Origin: an uncultured Hyphomonas sp.
Lineage (GTDB): Bacteria > Pseudomonadota > Alphaproteobacteria > Caulobacterales > Hyphomonadaceae
Length of the DNA stretch: 64,000 bases
Assembly: GCF_963677035.1 (NCBI RefSeq)
Contig: NZ_OY781472.1
Span: 1,426,001 to 1,490,000 of the forward strand
Reading direction: 5' to 3'
Shown here: in pieces, positions 32,965-42,488 of the stretch
Layout: each line of letters opens with the position of its first letter
How positions within the stretch are numbered: the stretch's first letter is position 1
Program-made: the position numbers and the translations under genes
Notes under the pieces: model-generated
Databases searched by the model: none
What the model saw: only the letters and a program-made list of their open reading frames with translations
What the model was told of the DNA's origin: nothing

Positions 32965-35856
32965 TTACGCTCCGGGGCCGAACTTTTTCGTCAGGCTGAT
33001 CTTGAAGGTCCGCCCGAACGGATTGTGTGTGTATGGGTCGTAGCTGACGTCGAAATAGGCCAGCGGCGGATCTTCGTCCGTCACGTTCACAACGCTGAGG
33101 CCCAGATCGAAGCCGTAGGGCGCTTCCCAGTTATAGAACAGGTCCAGCGTCGTCATGCTGTCGATCGTCGACGGGCCACCCGCGAAGGCGCCAGTCAGGC
33201 CCGGTGTGCCGCGCTCATCTTTATATGAGTCGATGTGGCGGATCACGCCGCGGAAGTTGTGATCACCCATTGCCAGATTGGCGAACAGGTTGCCTTTCCA
33301 TTGCGGCAGGGAGCGGGAGAAGTTCGACCGGTTGAACTGGCCGACACGGTCTCCGCCCGGGATGGTCACGCCTTCGATGGCAAAGTCGGCCACATCATAT
33401 TCAATGATGTAGGTCGCTTCGCCGCCAATGGTGAAGTCCATTCCGTCGGAAAGGTTCCACACATTCTGGGCCCGCAGGTCAATGCCAGACGTCTTGATGT
33501 CCGGGCCGTTGGTCACATTCGTCCGGATACGTGCAATATCTGATGCGGATGGATTGTTCGGGTCCTGGAAGGTGATGCGGCTGAGGATCGGGTTGTCCAG
33601 ATCGTCTGCAGCGATTGCAGCAATAGCTGCGTTCACGATCGATGCCTGGTCTTCAACGATGATCGGATCGGAGAAGTCGAAATTGTAGTAATCGATCGAT
33701 GCGTTGAAGCCGCCCTGTTCATAGATGGCGCCGACATTGAAGGAGAACGCCGATTCCGGCTTCAGGGCAGGGTTGCCAAACTGGTCAACCGCCTTGAAGG
33801 CAGAGGTTGGCGCCACGAATTGCAGCGTGGTTGCAACACCGGTGAGCTGGTTCAGCGTCGGTCCCTTGAAGGAGGTCTGGGCTGATCCGCGCAGGGCGAG
33901 GTTTTCCGTTGCCTGCCACTTCGCGGCAACTTTCGGATCGAAGGTCGAGCCGACATCGCCGCCATAGTCCTCGTAGCGCATGGCGACCTGAACGTTCACA
34001 TCGTCATACAGAGGGATCTGCAGTTCACCGAAGATGGCATAGATGGTCTGATCTTCATCCGCAGGTGTTGTGCCTGCAAGGAAGGAGAACGGACCTGTGC
34101 CCCCCGGACCCGGGCTGATCGTCAGGTCGGTTACCTGGTTCGGGTCGACCTGGTAGCCTTCGCGGCGGACCTGCATGCCGAGGGCGTAGCCCACTGCGCC
34201 GCCCTGAGCCTGGACACTGCTTTCACCGCTGATGGCAGCGTCGAAGACCAGCAGGTCAGAGGTGACAACGGAGCCGACGCCGTCGGTCATCCAGTCAGCC
34301 AATGTGGCGGTGTTCCCCAGGGCGGGAACATAGGTCGGGTTGGCGACGCCGGTCACGCCATTTGCCGGAATGCCGTTCGAGAACGGATTATACCATTCGC
34401 ACCCACCGGCGCCGGCCGCGAGGTTTCCTGTGTAGCCAGCCGCCCATGGCTGGGTTCCGGTTGCCGGATCGAACCCTGTCGCAGGATCTGTACAGACCCC
34501 ATAACCGTTCAGGGCAGCCGTGAAACCGAGAATATAGGTGTCGTTCGTGATCCGCTCACCTTCGGTCTTGTGCCAGGTGAGGGCGGTATCCCAGTTGATG
34601 CCGTTCTTGAATTCGCCGGAGAGGTCACCGGAAAGACGGTAGCTCTTGTATTTGCGGAAGCCTTCCTGAGCCTTGAAGCCCGTGCCAGGGAAACCGCCCC
34701 AGCCGAACGAACGTCCGATATACAAAGCGGCGATCGTGCTGTCGGGGAAGTCCCCGGGATTGTCGGCGATATATTGCTGGAAGCCCGGGTTTGTCGCCGG
34801 GACGACCTGAGTGGCCAGTTCCTGCGGCGGATAGGACGGTGACGTCTTCCATGCCGGGACGTCCGAATAACCGTAAAGCCCTTCGAGGTGCAGATCGACA
34901 CCATTGCCAAAGGTCCGGTTGTATTCGGAGTAAATCTGGTAGCGTTCTTCTTCCTCAACGAGGTTATCGTACTGTGTGAACTGGAAGTAGCAGCGGTCGA
35001 GGACGTAGGGGTTCACAAAACCGCCGACATCGTCACAGCCTGCTTCGGTGTTCAGGTTGCCGATCGGAGCGACAGCCCCATCAACGAAACCGAGTGGAAC
35101 GTACCGGCCCGGATTGGACAGGGAGGACCAGCCGCCCACCGGGTTGTCTTCCCAGGAACGAATCGCCCAGTCTTTTTCGCGCAATGGCACTTCGGAGCGT
35201 TTCTGATAGCCGACCGAGGTGACCCAGTTCCACGCTTCACCCTGGAGGCCATAAGCGGCAGACAATTCATAGTCGCCGTCTGAGCCGTCAAACTGTGAGA
35301 AAGACCCGCTGACTTCCAGCCCTTCGAGATCGTCCCGGGTGATAAAGTTCACGACGCCCGCAATCGCGTCAGATCCATAGACGGCGGCCGCGCCGTCTTT
35401 CAGCACTTCGATCCGGCCGATCGCGGCCGACGGAATCATGTTCGTATCAACGAAGAGCTGTGCCTGTTCACCGACGGAGTAGGGGTGAAACACCTGGCGG
35501 CGCCCATTGAGCAGGACGAGCGTCCGGCCAGGGCCAAGACCCCGCAGGTTGATGTTGGATGTGCCTTCCAGACCGTTGGACGAAAACTGGTTGGTCTGGC
35601 CATCGACCCCGGAAGATACGCCGAGATTCCGGATCAGTTCCGTGATCGAGGGCTTGCCTTCGAGTTTCATGTCGCCAGCGGTGAGTACATCCACGGGCAG
35701 GGCGGCATCTTCAGGAGTGCCTTGAATAAGCGAGCCGGTCACCGTCACCGTGGTCTGGCGAAGTTCGGAGCCGGTTTCCTCCTGGGCGATAGCTGGCAGT
35801 GCCAGAAGCAGGGATGCCACTGACGCGCCCGCCAGCAGCCTGATTGATTGTCTCAT
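32965..35856 (-). CDS. TonB-dependent receptor (large)
   Basis: A 963-residue outer-membrane receptor. The signal peptide ends AIAQ (about residue 24), followed by the TonB-box-like TTVTVTGSL. The plug domain (about 40-180) has INLRGLGPGRTLVLLNGRR and IEVLKDGAAAVYGSDAIAGVVNF; the barrel ends NPFGRTFKISLTKKFGPGA. The last residue is Ala rather than Phe. The substrate is unknown; receptors of this type in marine alphaproteobacteria import iron complexes, sugars or vitamins. The terminator is immediately downstream. It is divergent from a second receptor, with a 380-base AT-richer region between them. Confidence 0.93.
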   Translation of the reverse strand: MRQSIRLLAGASVASLLLALPAIAQEETGSELRQTTVTVTGSLIQGTPEDAALPVDVLTAGDMKLEGKPSITELIRNLGVSSGVDGQTNQFSSNGLEGTSNINLRGLGPGRTLVLLNGRRQVFHPYSVGEQAQLFVDTNMIPSAAIGRIEVLKDGAAAVYGSDAIAGVVNFITRDDLEGLEVSGSFSQFDGSDGDYELSAAYGLQGEAWNWVTSVGYQKRSEVPLREKDWAIRSWEDNPVGGWSSLSNPGRYVPLGFVDGAVAPIGNLNTEAGCDDVGGFVNPYVLDRCYFQFTQYDNLVEEEERYQIYSEYNRTFGNGVDLHLEGLYGYSDVPAWKTSPSYPPQELATQVVPATNPGFQQYIADNPGDFPDSTIAALYIGRSFGWGGFPGTGFKAQEGFRKYKSYRLSGDLSGEFKNGINWDTALTWHKTEGERITNDTYILGFTAALNGYGVCTDPATGFDPATGTQPWAAGYTGNLAAGAGGCEWYNPFSNGIPANGVTGVANPTYVPALGNTATLADWMTDGVGSVVTSDLLVFDAAISGESSVQAQGGAVGYALGMQVRREGYQVDPNQVTDLTISPGPGGTGPFSFLAGTTPADEDQTIYAIFGELQIPLYDDVNVQVAMRYEDYGGDVGSTFDPKVAAKWQATENLALRGSAQTSFKGPTLNQLTGVATTLQFVAPTSAFKAVDQFGNPALKPESAFSFNVGAIYEQGGFNASIDYYNFDFSDPIIVEDQASIVNAAIAAIAADDLDNPILSRITFQDPNNPSASDIARIRTNVTNGPDIKTSGIDLRAQNVWNLSDGMDFTIGGEATYIIEYDVADFAIEGVTIPGGDRVGQFNRSNFSRSLPQWKGNLFANLAMGDHNFRGVIRHIDSYKDERGTPGLTGAFAGGPSTIDSMTTLDLFYNWEAPYGFDLGLSVVNVTDEDPPLAYFDVSYDPYTHNPFGRTFKISLTKKFGPGA

Positions 35857-36236
35857 GTGTTTCCTCCGTTTGTGTGGAGCACTGGATCTTGGTGTCCGGA
35901 TTGGCTCTCACGCTGCGTCAGGATAGGCAGACCCAAGACCTCTCGAACAGGAAAAAATATTGTGCAGCGCAACACAAAAACGGCTGGGTACGAAATATTT
36001 GCCCTCGAACAACGTTGTCATTCTGCTGTCTGGTGTTCGCAATGCGTAAGGAATGGGCATTCGTGTGCCCAATTTCTGAGGATTGTGGCTCTATTGTAAC
36101 ACTCGGCCAAAATATTTGGGTGCGACTGTGAGACTACTGTAAATGTTCGGGGGGTCGCTGTTACGTTGTAAATAGCCCGCATAAGAACGGGTCACAATAT
36201 TTCTCCCAGATCAACTTGAACTCAAATGAGGAAACC
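35857..36236. promoter_or_regulatory. Divergent intergenic region with four AATATT motifs
   Basis: This 380-base region between two divergent TonB-dependent receptor genes must carry both promoters. It is distinctly richer in A and T than its flanks. It holds four AATATT copies (35956, 35994, 36111 and 36196) that might be regulator-binding sites. No Fur box or clear -35/-10 pair could be assigned. A 95-codon open frame crosses it but looks non-coding. Confidence 0.4.
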
Positions 36237-38585
36237 ATGGCGCTCAAGCATAGCTTGCTTGCGACCGCTTCTGCGGTCTTTTTTCTGACATCTGCAGCCC
36301 ACGCTCAGGAAACCAAACCTGAACGCGAATCTGCGATCGACAAGGTGCTCGGCACCGTCACCGTTACGGCAACCAAGAAGGCCAATGTCGAGAACGTCCA
36401 GGACGTTCCGGTGGCCGTTACGGCCTTCAACTCCGACACGCTGGACGCGCTGAATGTGCGCGACCTCGGATCGCTCAGCTATTCGACCCCGAACGTCTCG
36501 CTGACCGATGCTGGCACAGCGCGCGGCGTGGCGAACTTCTCGATCCGCGGGCTCGGCATCAACTCCACCATTCCGTCGATCGACCCGACCGTGGGTGTGT
36601 TCGTCGATGGCGTGTATCTCGGCACAAATAGCGGCGTCGTGCTTGACCTGTTCGACCTGGACAGCGTTGAAATCCTGCGCGGCCCGCAAGGCATCCTGTT
36701 TGGCCGGAACACAACCGGCGGCGCAGTGCTGATCAACACCGGCAACCCGACCGACGAATTCCACTGGAAAGCCCGTGCCAGCGTCGAGACCCCGGTGGAT
36801 GACCATCGCGGCGGTCCTAACTCCACCGTGCAGGCCACCGTGTCCGGCCCGCTGGTCAAAGACAAACTGAACGGCAAGCTGGGCGTCTACTACAATTCTG
36901 ACGCCGGCTACTTCGAGAACCTCTACAATGGGGACAATCAGGGCGAAGCGCAGACAACCATCGTCCGCGGCGCTCTGGAATGGATGCCGACCGACAACGT
37001 TACGGTCCTCGGCAAGGTCGAGCGGTTCGAAACGCGCGGCGATGGCCCTAACGGCCAGAACCGCGGCCTGTTTGACCGCGACTCGTTCGACTTCTCGATC
37101 AATGAACCGGGCCTGCAGGACAGCAAAGCGACGTTCGCGACGCTTCGCACCGATATTGATGTCGATTTCGGGAATGGCCGCATCACCAACATTCTCGGGT
37201 ATCGCGACACCAGCGGTCTGACTGTGGCGGATATCGATGCGACGCCGTTGGTTCTGTTCCACTCAGGATCTGACTCCACGCAGGAACAGTTTTCCGAAGA
37301 ACTCCGCTATGCCGGGACCTTCGGCAAAGCCGATGTCACGGTTGGCGCCTTCTACTTCACCCAGGAAATCCGCTACTCAGAGAGCCGGAATCTCCCGACA
37401 ACGCGGCCGGAAAACTTCCCGGCATCTCTGCCGTGGCGGTTCTATGGTGGCGGCGCTCAGGATCATAATGTCTATGGTCTGTTCGGCCAGGTTGACTACG
37501 CGCTTACTGACCGCCTGACGGCAATCTTCGGCCTGCGTTATGGCTATGAAGAGAAAGACGCGGACATCACCTATATCCAGCCGCGTCCGGAATGTTCGGT
37601 TGTCGACAAAACCTGCCCGACGACCGGTGTGAACCCGTATACGGGTGCACCGAACGGTTTCTCCAACAAGGATGACTGGAGCAACTTGTCGCCGAAGATC
37701 GGTTTCCAGTATCAGCTGGATGATACTTCCCAGGTGTACGCCCACTACACCAATGGCGTGCGTTCGGGCGGTTACAACTTCCGCATCACCGACCCGGCTC
37801 TGTTCCTTTCGGTCTTCCCGGATCCGAACCGGAAAGCTTCGACCAAGGAAGAATCGGTGGACAGCTATGAAATCGGCTACAAGCACCAGTCCGATGATGG
37901 CCGTGCGCAGTTCAACGCTGCTGTGTTCTACAACAAGATGTCGGACATCCAGCGTGAGCTGAACCTGCCGTCGCCGTCTGCTGGTGTGTCTCAGGTTATT
38001 CTGAACACGGCGGATGCCGATATCCTGGGTCTGGAAGCGGAAGGCCGCTACGCGGTGACCGACAATCTGCTCCTGACGGCGAATATCGGTCTCATCGATG
38101 CGGAATATACGAAGGTCCTTTATGACATCTCCAGCGATGGTGTGGTGAACGGCGACGACCTGGATCTTGATCTCCCGCGTGTGCCGAAAGCCACCTATGG
38201 TTTCGGTGCGATCTATGATTTCGATCTGCGTGACAATGGATCCCTGGTCGCACGTGCGAACTTCCAGCACCGCGACAAGAGTGCCTACACGGACAATAAC
38301 TGGGGTTGGACGAACGCCGTCGACATGCTGGATGCCAACCTGACCTGGAATACCCCGTATGAGGGTCTTTCGGTTGCGCTCTTCGGCAAGAACCTGCTCG
38401 ATGAAGTCGCTGCGGGTAACGACACGCAGCTGCCGTTCGGCGGTAACGTCTCGCCGCTTGTTCCGGGCAGCACGAACCGTGCAACCGGCACGAACGCGCC
38501 ATATGCCTACAACCCGGCAGCCGGCACGTTCTCGCCATTGATCCCGGGCCGCCGCATCGGCTTCGAAATCACCATGAAGCGCTAG
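36237..38585 (+). CDS. TonB-dependent receptor (siderophore or substrate importer type)
   Basis: A 782-residue outer-membrane receptor. The signal peptide ends AAHAQ, the TonB box is VTVTATKK (about residue 45), the plug contains SIRGLGINSTIPSIDPTVGVFVDG and VEILRGPQGILFGRNTTGGAVLI, and the barrel ends RRIGFEITMKR. The plug pattern is the common Caulobacter/Sphingomonas type. The substrate is unknown. The start is chosen at 36237 because GAGGAAA lies 5 bases before it; an upstream ATG at 36216 is less likely. Confidence 0.93.
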   Translation: MALKHSLLATASAVFFLTSAAHAQETKPERESAIDKVLGTVTVTATKKANVENVQDVPVAVTAFNSDTLDALNVRDLGSLSYSTPNVSLTDAGTARGVANFSIRGLGINSTIPSIDPTVGVFVDGVYLGTNSGVVLDLFDLDSVEILRGPQGILFGRNTTGGAVLINTGNPTDEFHWKARASVETPVDDHRGGPNSTVQATVSGPLVKDKLNGKLGVYYNSDAGYFENLYNGDNQGEAQTTIVRGALEWMPTDNVTVLGKVERFETRGDGPNGQNRGLFDRDSFDFSINEPGLQDSKATFATLRTDIDVDFGNGRITNILGYRDTSGLTVADIDATPLVLFHSGSDSTQEQFSEELRYAGTFGKADVTVGAFYFTQEIRYSESRNLPTTRPENFPASLPWRFYGGGAQDHNVYGLFGQVDYALTDRLTAIFGLRYGYEEKDADITYIQPRPECSVVDKTCPTTGVNPYTGAPNGFSNKDDWSNLSPKIGFQYQLDDTSQVYAHYTNGVRSGGYNFRITDPALFLSVFPDPNRKASTKEESVDSYEIGYKHQSDDGRAQFNAAVFYNKMSDIQRELNLPSPSAGVSQVILNTADADILGLEAEGRYAVTDNLLLTANIGLIDAEYTKVLYDISSDGVVNGDDLDLDLPRVPKATYGFGAIYDFDLRDNGSLVARANFQHRDKSAYTDNNWGWTNAVDMLDANLTWNTPYEGLSVALFGKNLLDEVAAGNDTQLPFGGNVSPLVPGSTNRATGTNAPYAYNPAAGTFSPLIPGRRIGFEITMKR

Positions 38586-38607
38586 GCTTCACGGCAATTT
38601 TCCCGAG

Positions 38608-38636
38608 AGGGGCGGGCGGCAACGTCCGCCCCTTTT
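38608..38636 (+). terminator. Intrinsic terminator after the second receptor
   Basis: A 10-pair stem AGGGGCGGGC/GTCCGCCCCT (one G-T pair) with a GGCAAC loop, followed by TTT. It lies 23 bases after the stop. Confidence 0.88.
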
Positions 38637-38702
38637 GCATTTTGGCCCACACCATTTCGTGTGCGCCCTTGCGGGCGGGGCAGGCGGATGCTGAGTGAGG
38701 GC

Positions 38703-40106
38703 ATGAGTGATACGCCCCCGATTCTCGCCCTTGCCGATTTCATCGCCGACCCTGTCGAGCCGGCAGATTTTCCGCAGCATAAAATCCGGTTCTGGAATGC
38801 CCGCTGGGCCGGGGAGGTGGGGCTGGGCGGACTGGGCGCGGCGGAGCAGGCCGCGCACTTTGCCCGGTTTGACCCCTTGCCTGGAAACCTGCCGCAGCCG
38901 CTGGCACTCCGGTATCATGGGCATCAGTTCGGCGTGTACAATCCACAGCTGGGGGACGGGCGCGGCTTCCTGTTTGCGCAGCTGCGCGACAAGGCGGGCC
39001 GGTTGCTGGATCTTGGGACCAAAGGTTCTGGCCAGACGCCGTGGAGCCGGCAGGGCGATGGGCGGCTCACCCTGAAAGGCGGGGTGCGGGAAGTGCTCGC
39101 CTCATCTTATCTCGAAGCCCTGGGTGTCAGCACGTCGAAATCCTTCGCCCTGATCGAGACGGGCGAACAGCTTGCCCGCAATGATGAGCCGTCGCCGACG
39201 CGGTCGGCGGTGCTGACCCGTTTGTCGCACAGCCATATCCGCTTCGGCAGTTTCCAGCGGCTCGCCTATCTGGAACAGAGTGCTGAGATGGCCGGGCTGG
39301 TCGATTACTGTGTAGACAATTTCCATCCGCAGGCCGCCGATCCGGACCTGGCCCGCCGGGCCTGCAATCTGCTCGAAAGCATCGCCGTCGCAACGGGCAG
39401 GATGATCGGCCAGTGGATGGCGGCCGGATTTGTGCACGGGGTGATGAATACGGACAATTTCAACATCACCGGCGAGACGTTCGATTTCGGGCCATGGCGG
39501 TTCCTGCCGGTTTCCGACCCGAACTTTACGGCGGCCTATTTCGATGAGCAGGGGCTCTACCGGTTCGGGCGTCAGCCCGTACAAGGCGGCTGGGCGCTGC
39601 AACAGCTCGCATCGGCACTGCTGGAAACCGGCGCAGATGCCGATGACCTCGTCAGGTCACTCGCGCCTTACCAGTTGGCCTATCGCGACAGCTTCGTTGC
39701 GCACACGCACGCATTGCTCGGCATGGCGCCAGCCGGGAACGTGGAAGAGGATACGGGGTTCCTGCAGGCCTTCTATGGTTGGATGACGACAAGCGAAGCG
39801 GTCTGGCCGCAGGTCTTCCATGACTGGTTCGGCGGGGCGGCAAGTGAGGCCCGCGCCGCGGTCTCTCCGCAGGCGGCGCTTTATGCGGCAGAGGCTTTCG
39901 CCCCGGTGAAGGCGCAGATCCTGGCGCGCGATCCGGTCCGGCCTGAGCGGGTGTCGCATGACATCTTCCAGCGCGCCTCGCCGCCATCCCTGGTGGTCGA
40001 TGAGGTCGAGGCGCTCTGGGCGCCGATTGCAGAAGACGATGACTGGTCGCCGTTGAATGCCCGGCTGGCGGATATCGAGGCCCTGCGGATCGCGCGCTGG
40101 GGCTGA
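38703..40106 (+). CDS. selO: Protein adenylyltransferase SelO (YdiU family)
   Basis: A 467-residue pseudokinase-fold enzyme of the SelO/YdiU family, which transfers AMP from ATP to protein hydroxyl groups. Motifs are LRYHGHQFGVYNPQLGDGRG, LDLGTKGSGQTPWSRQGDGRLTLKGG (nucleotide-binding Lys), FVHGVMNTDNFNITGETFDFGPW (metal-binding Asn/Asp) and RFGRQP. There is no CxxU motif at the end. The start is chosen at 38703, where GAGTGAGGGC precedes the ATG; an upstream ATG at 38688 is possible. Its stop lies 1 base from the convergent desaturase stop. Confidence 0.93.
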   Translation: MSDTPPILALADFIADPVEPADFPQHKIRFWNARWAGEVGLGGLGAAEQAAHFARFDPLPGNLPQPLALRYHGHQFGVYNPQLGDGRGFLFAQLRDKAGRLLDLGTKGSGQTPWSRQGDGRLTLKGGVREVLASSYLEALGVSTSKSFALIETGEQLARNDEPSPTRSAVLTRLSHSHIRFGSFQRLAYLEQSAEMAGLVDYCVDNFHPQAADPDLARRACNLLESIAVATGRMIGQWMAAGFVHGVMNTDNFNITGETFDFGPWRFLPVSDPNFTAAYFDEQGLYRFGRQPVQGGWALQQLASALLETGADADDLVRSLAPYQLAYRDSFVAHTHALLGMAPAGNVEEDTGFLQAFYGWMTTSEAVWPQVFHDWFGGAASEARAAVSPQAALYAAEAFAPVKAQILARDPVRPERVSHDIFQRASPPSLVVDEVEALWAPIAEDDDWSPLNARLADIEALRIARWG

Positions 40107-40107
40107 C

Positions 40108-41205
40108 TTATTCCGCGGGCACTTCCTTATCGCCGGAAGGAACAGCGCCGGCATAGTTGCTTGCGAACGGATAGGCGGATTTCCACACTTCCTTGCCGTC
40201 TTCATGTTCCACGAAATGGCATCCGATCAGCGTCCGGACAAAATCTGCCAGCACGAACCGGTCTGACTTCATGTACCAGTCGCCCAGCACGGGCCGCGCT
40301 GCCTCGGTCGCCTCCCGCAGGCGATAGTGCGGGATGGTCGGGAAGATGTGGTGAATGACGTGCAGGTTGCCGATATTGTGGGTCAGCCAGTTGAAGGGGC
40401 CGTAATTGCGGTCGACCGTCGCGAGCGCGCCTTTCAGGCCGGACCAGTCATCGGAATCATACACCGGCACTTCCGGCGCGACATGCTGCATATAAGTGAC
40501 GAAGGTCAGCCAGGCGGCATAGATGAAATAGGGCGCCACGATATATTTCAGCGCGAAGACCCAGCCGAACTTCACCCCCAGGAAGACATAGAGCGCGAGG
40601 AAGGCGAGGTTCACGCCGAGGCTGGCATACCAGGACCATTTCACATGGGAGGCGTAGAGATCGCTGACCGGCAGGTAGTGGCTGCCATGAACAGGGTCAT
40701 AGGTCGTGAGGTTCCGGAAGCCGAGCTTGTACATCGGCCAGCCGAACAGCACGAAAATGCCGGAGCGGAACAGGACCTTGCGGCTGAACCAGTCCTGTTC
40801 GGCGCGGCAGGCGCGGAAGACTTCCTCTTCCTGCAGGTGCCCGGTCTTCATGTGGTGCATCGCATGGCTGCGCTGCCAGCCGCGATAGGGGACGAGGATC
40901 GGCCCGTGCGTTGCCAGGCCTACCAGCGTGTTGATCAGGCGCGAGCGGGAAAAGGCGCCATGCCCGGCGTCATGCCCGATCACGAAGATCGACCAGAACA
41001 AGGTGCCCAGCAGGAAGATCAGCGGCACTTCGAAATACCAGGCGGTCGTGCGCGACAGCGCCCAGTAGCAGAGGGCGATCAGGGCGACGTCGAAGACAAG
41101 ATAGGCGAAGGACCGCGCCGTATCCGGCCGGAAGCAGCGATCCGGGATCGCGTTTTTCAGGTCCTGTCGGGTAAAGGTCGGGTCCAAGGTGAAATCTCCA
41201 TCCAT
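40108..41205 (-). CDS. Membrane fatty acid desaturase
   Basis: A 365-residue membrane protein with the three histidine boxes of the desaturase family: GHDAGHGAF (about residue 80), RSHAMHHMKTG (about 116) and NLHVIHHIFP (about 290). Four or more hydrophobic segments surround them. The box spacing suits acyl-lipid delta-12/omega-3-type desaturases, which insert double bonds into membrane fatty acids; regiospecificity cannot be read from sequence. The frame extends upstream to 41322; MDGDFTLDPTFTR at 41205 gives a normal N-terminus. Confidence 0.92.
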   Translation of the reverse strand: MDGDFTLDPTFTRQDLKNAIPDRCFRPDTARSFAYLVFDVALIALCYWALSRTTAWYFEVPLIFLLGTLFWSIFVIGHDAGHGAFSRSRLINTLVGLATHGPILVPYRGWQRSHAMHHMKTGHLQEEEVFRACRAEQDWFSRKVLFRSGIFVLFGWPMYKLGFRNLTTYDPVHGSHYLPVSDLYASHVKWSWYASLGVNLAFLALYVFLGVKFGWVFALKYIVAPYFIYAAWLTFVTYMQHVAPEVPVYDSDDWSGLKGALATVDRNYGPFNWLTHNIGNLHVIHHIFPTIPHYRLREATEAARPVLGDWYMKSDRFVLADFVRTLIGCHFVEHEDGKEVWKSAYPFASNYAGAVPSGDKEVPAE

Positions 41206-41303
41206 CCGCGCAAGAAGATACGCGTTTGCTTGACAGGAGATAAAGAGACCTTCCATCCCGGATGTGTAGAAGAGACAGACTTCGAGTGAAGCAAAGGTGA
41301 GAA

Positions 41304-42488
41304 ATGAGCGTTGAGAAGGCATCCGGCCCGCTGGCTGGCCTGAAAGTTGTCGACATGAGTTCGGTGGTCCTCGGGCCCTTTGCGACCCTGATCTTCGGGG
41401 ATCTCGGCGCCGACGTGGTCAAGGTGGAGAGCGGTCAGGCGGGCAAGGGCGGTGACATGATGCGCTATGCCGGCAAATCCCCGACCGGGGATCTCGGCCC
41501 GCTGTTCATGGCGCTCAACCGCAACAAGGCCTCGGTCCAGCTGGATGCGAAGACAGAGGCAGGCAAGGCGGCGCTGACGGCGCTGCTCAAGGATGCCGAT
41601 GTCTTCTTCCACAATGTCCGCATGGCCGGCATGGGGCGCCTCGGCTTTGGCTATGAGGATGTGAAGGCGATCAAGCCGGACATCATCTACGTCCACTGCG
41701 CCGGCTTTGGCGAAGGCGGGCCGTATGAAAAGCGCCAGGCCTATGACGATCTGATCCAGGGCGCCTCAGGCTTTGCGGCGCTGAATGCCATGCGCTCCGG
41801 CGGGCCGCCGGAATATGCGCCCTCGCTGGTGGCGGACAAGACGGTCGGCCTGTTTGCCACCTATGCGACGCTGGCGGCATTGTATCACCGCGAGAAGACA
41901 GGGCAGGGGCAATTCGTGCAGGTGCCGATGCTGGAGGCTTTCACCTTCTTCAACATGGTGGAAAATCTCTATGGCGAGACCTTCGTGCCGCCGTCTTACG
42001 GCATGGCCTATACGCGCTCGATCAATCCCAACCGCAAACCCTACCCGACCAGGGATGGCTATATCGGACTTGTGCCTTACTCCGACGCGCAATGGGCTGA
42101 GTTCTTCGAGATTGGCGGCATGCCCGGCGTGTTCGAGGATCCGCGCTTTGCGACCTACCAGGCCCGCACCGAGCACATTACCGATCTCTATGCCCTGATC
42201 GAACAGGTCGCGGCGACCAAGACGACGGACGAATGGCTGGACCTGCTGGACGCCGCCAACATTCCGGCGATGCGCTATAACAAGCTGGAAGACGTGCTGG
42301 AGGACCCGCACATGAAGGCGGTCGACTTCTTCGCCCGGCGCACCCATCCCGATGCTGGCACCTATCGCAGCATGCGCCATCCGGTGCGGTTCTCCGAAAC
42401 GCCCGCCTCGGTGCGCACAGAGCCCCGGCGCCTTGGAGAGGATACCGAGACCGTGCTGCAGAGCCTCGGGCTCCAGGAGGGGCTCTAG
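41304..42488 (+). CDS. CaiB/BaiF (family III) CoA-transferase
   Basis: A 394-residue CoA-transferase. The N-terminal LAGLKVVDMSSVVLGPFATLIFGDLGADVVKVE is diagnostic, LNRNKASVQLD is conserved, and the catalytic Asp is in AYDDLIQGASG. Members move CoA between carboxylic acids; substrates vary and cannot be inferred here. It is divergent from the desaturase, and its 3' end overlaps the convergent DMT transporter by 4 bases. Confidence 0.95.
   Translation: MSVEKASGPLAGLKVVDMSSVVLGPFATLIFGDLGADVVKVESGQAGKGGDMMRYAGKSPTGDLGPLFMALNRNKASVQLDAKTEAGKAALTALLKDADVFFHNVRMAGMGRLGFGYEDVKAIKPDIIYVHCAGFGEGGPYEKRQAYDDLIQGASGFAALNAMRSGGPPEYAPSLVADKTVGLFATYATLAALYHREKTGQGQFVQVPMLEAFTFFNMVENLYGETFVPPSYGMAYTRSINPNRKPYPTRDGYIGLVPYSDAQWAEFFEIGGMPGVFEDPRFATYQARTEHITDLYALIEQVAATKTTDEWLDLLDAANIPAMRYNKLEDVLEDPHMKAVDFFARRTHPDAGTYRSMRHPVRFSETPASVRTEPRRLGEDTETVLQSLGLQEGL

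Noticed and set aside
35844..36131. 95-codon open frame in the divergent region between the TonB receptor genes
   Set aside because: It starts inside the receptor signal-peptide coding region on the other strand, uses odd codons and Cys-rich sequence, and has no recognisable motif. It is best explained as chance in AT-rich DNA.
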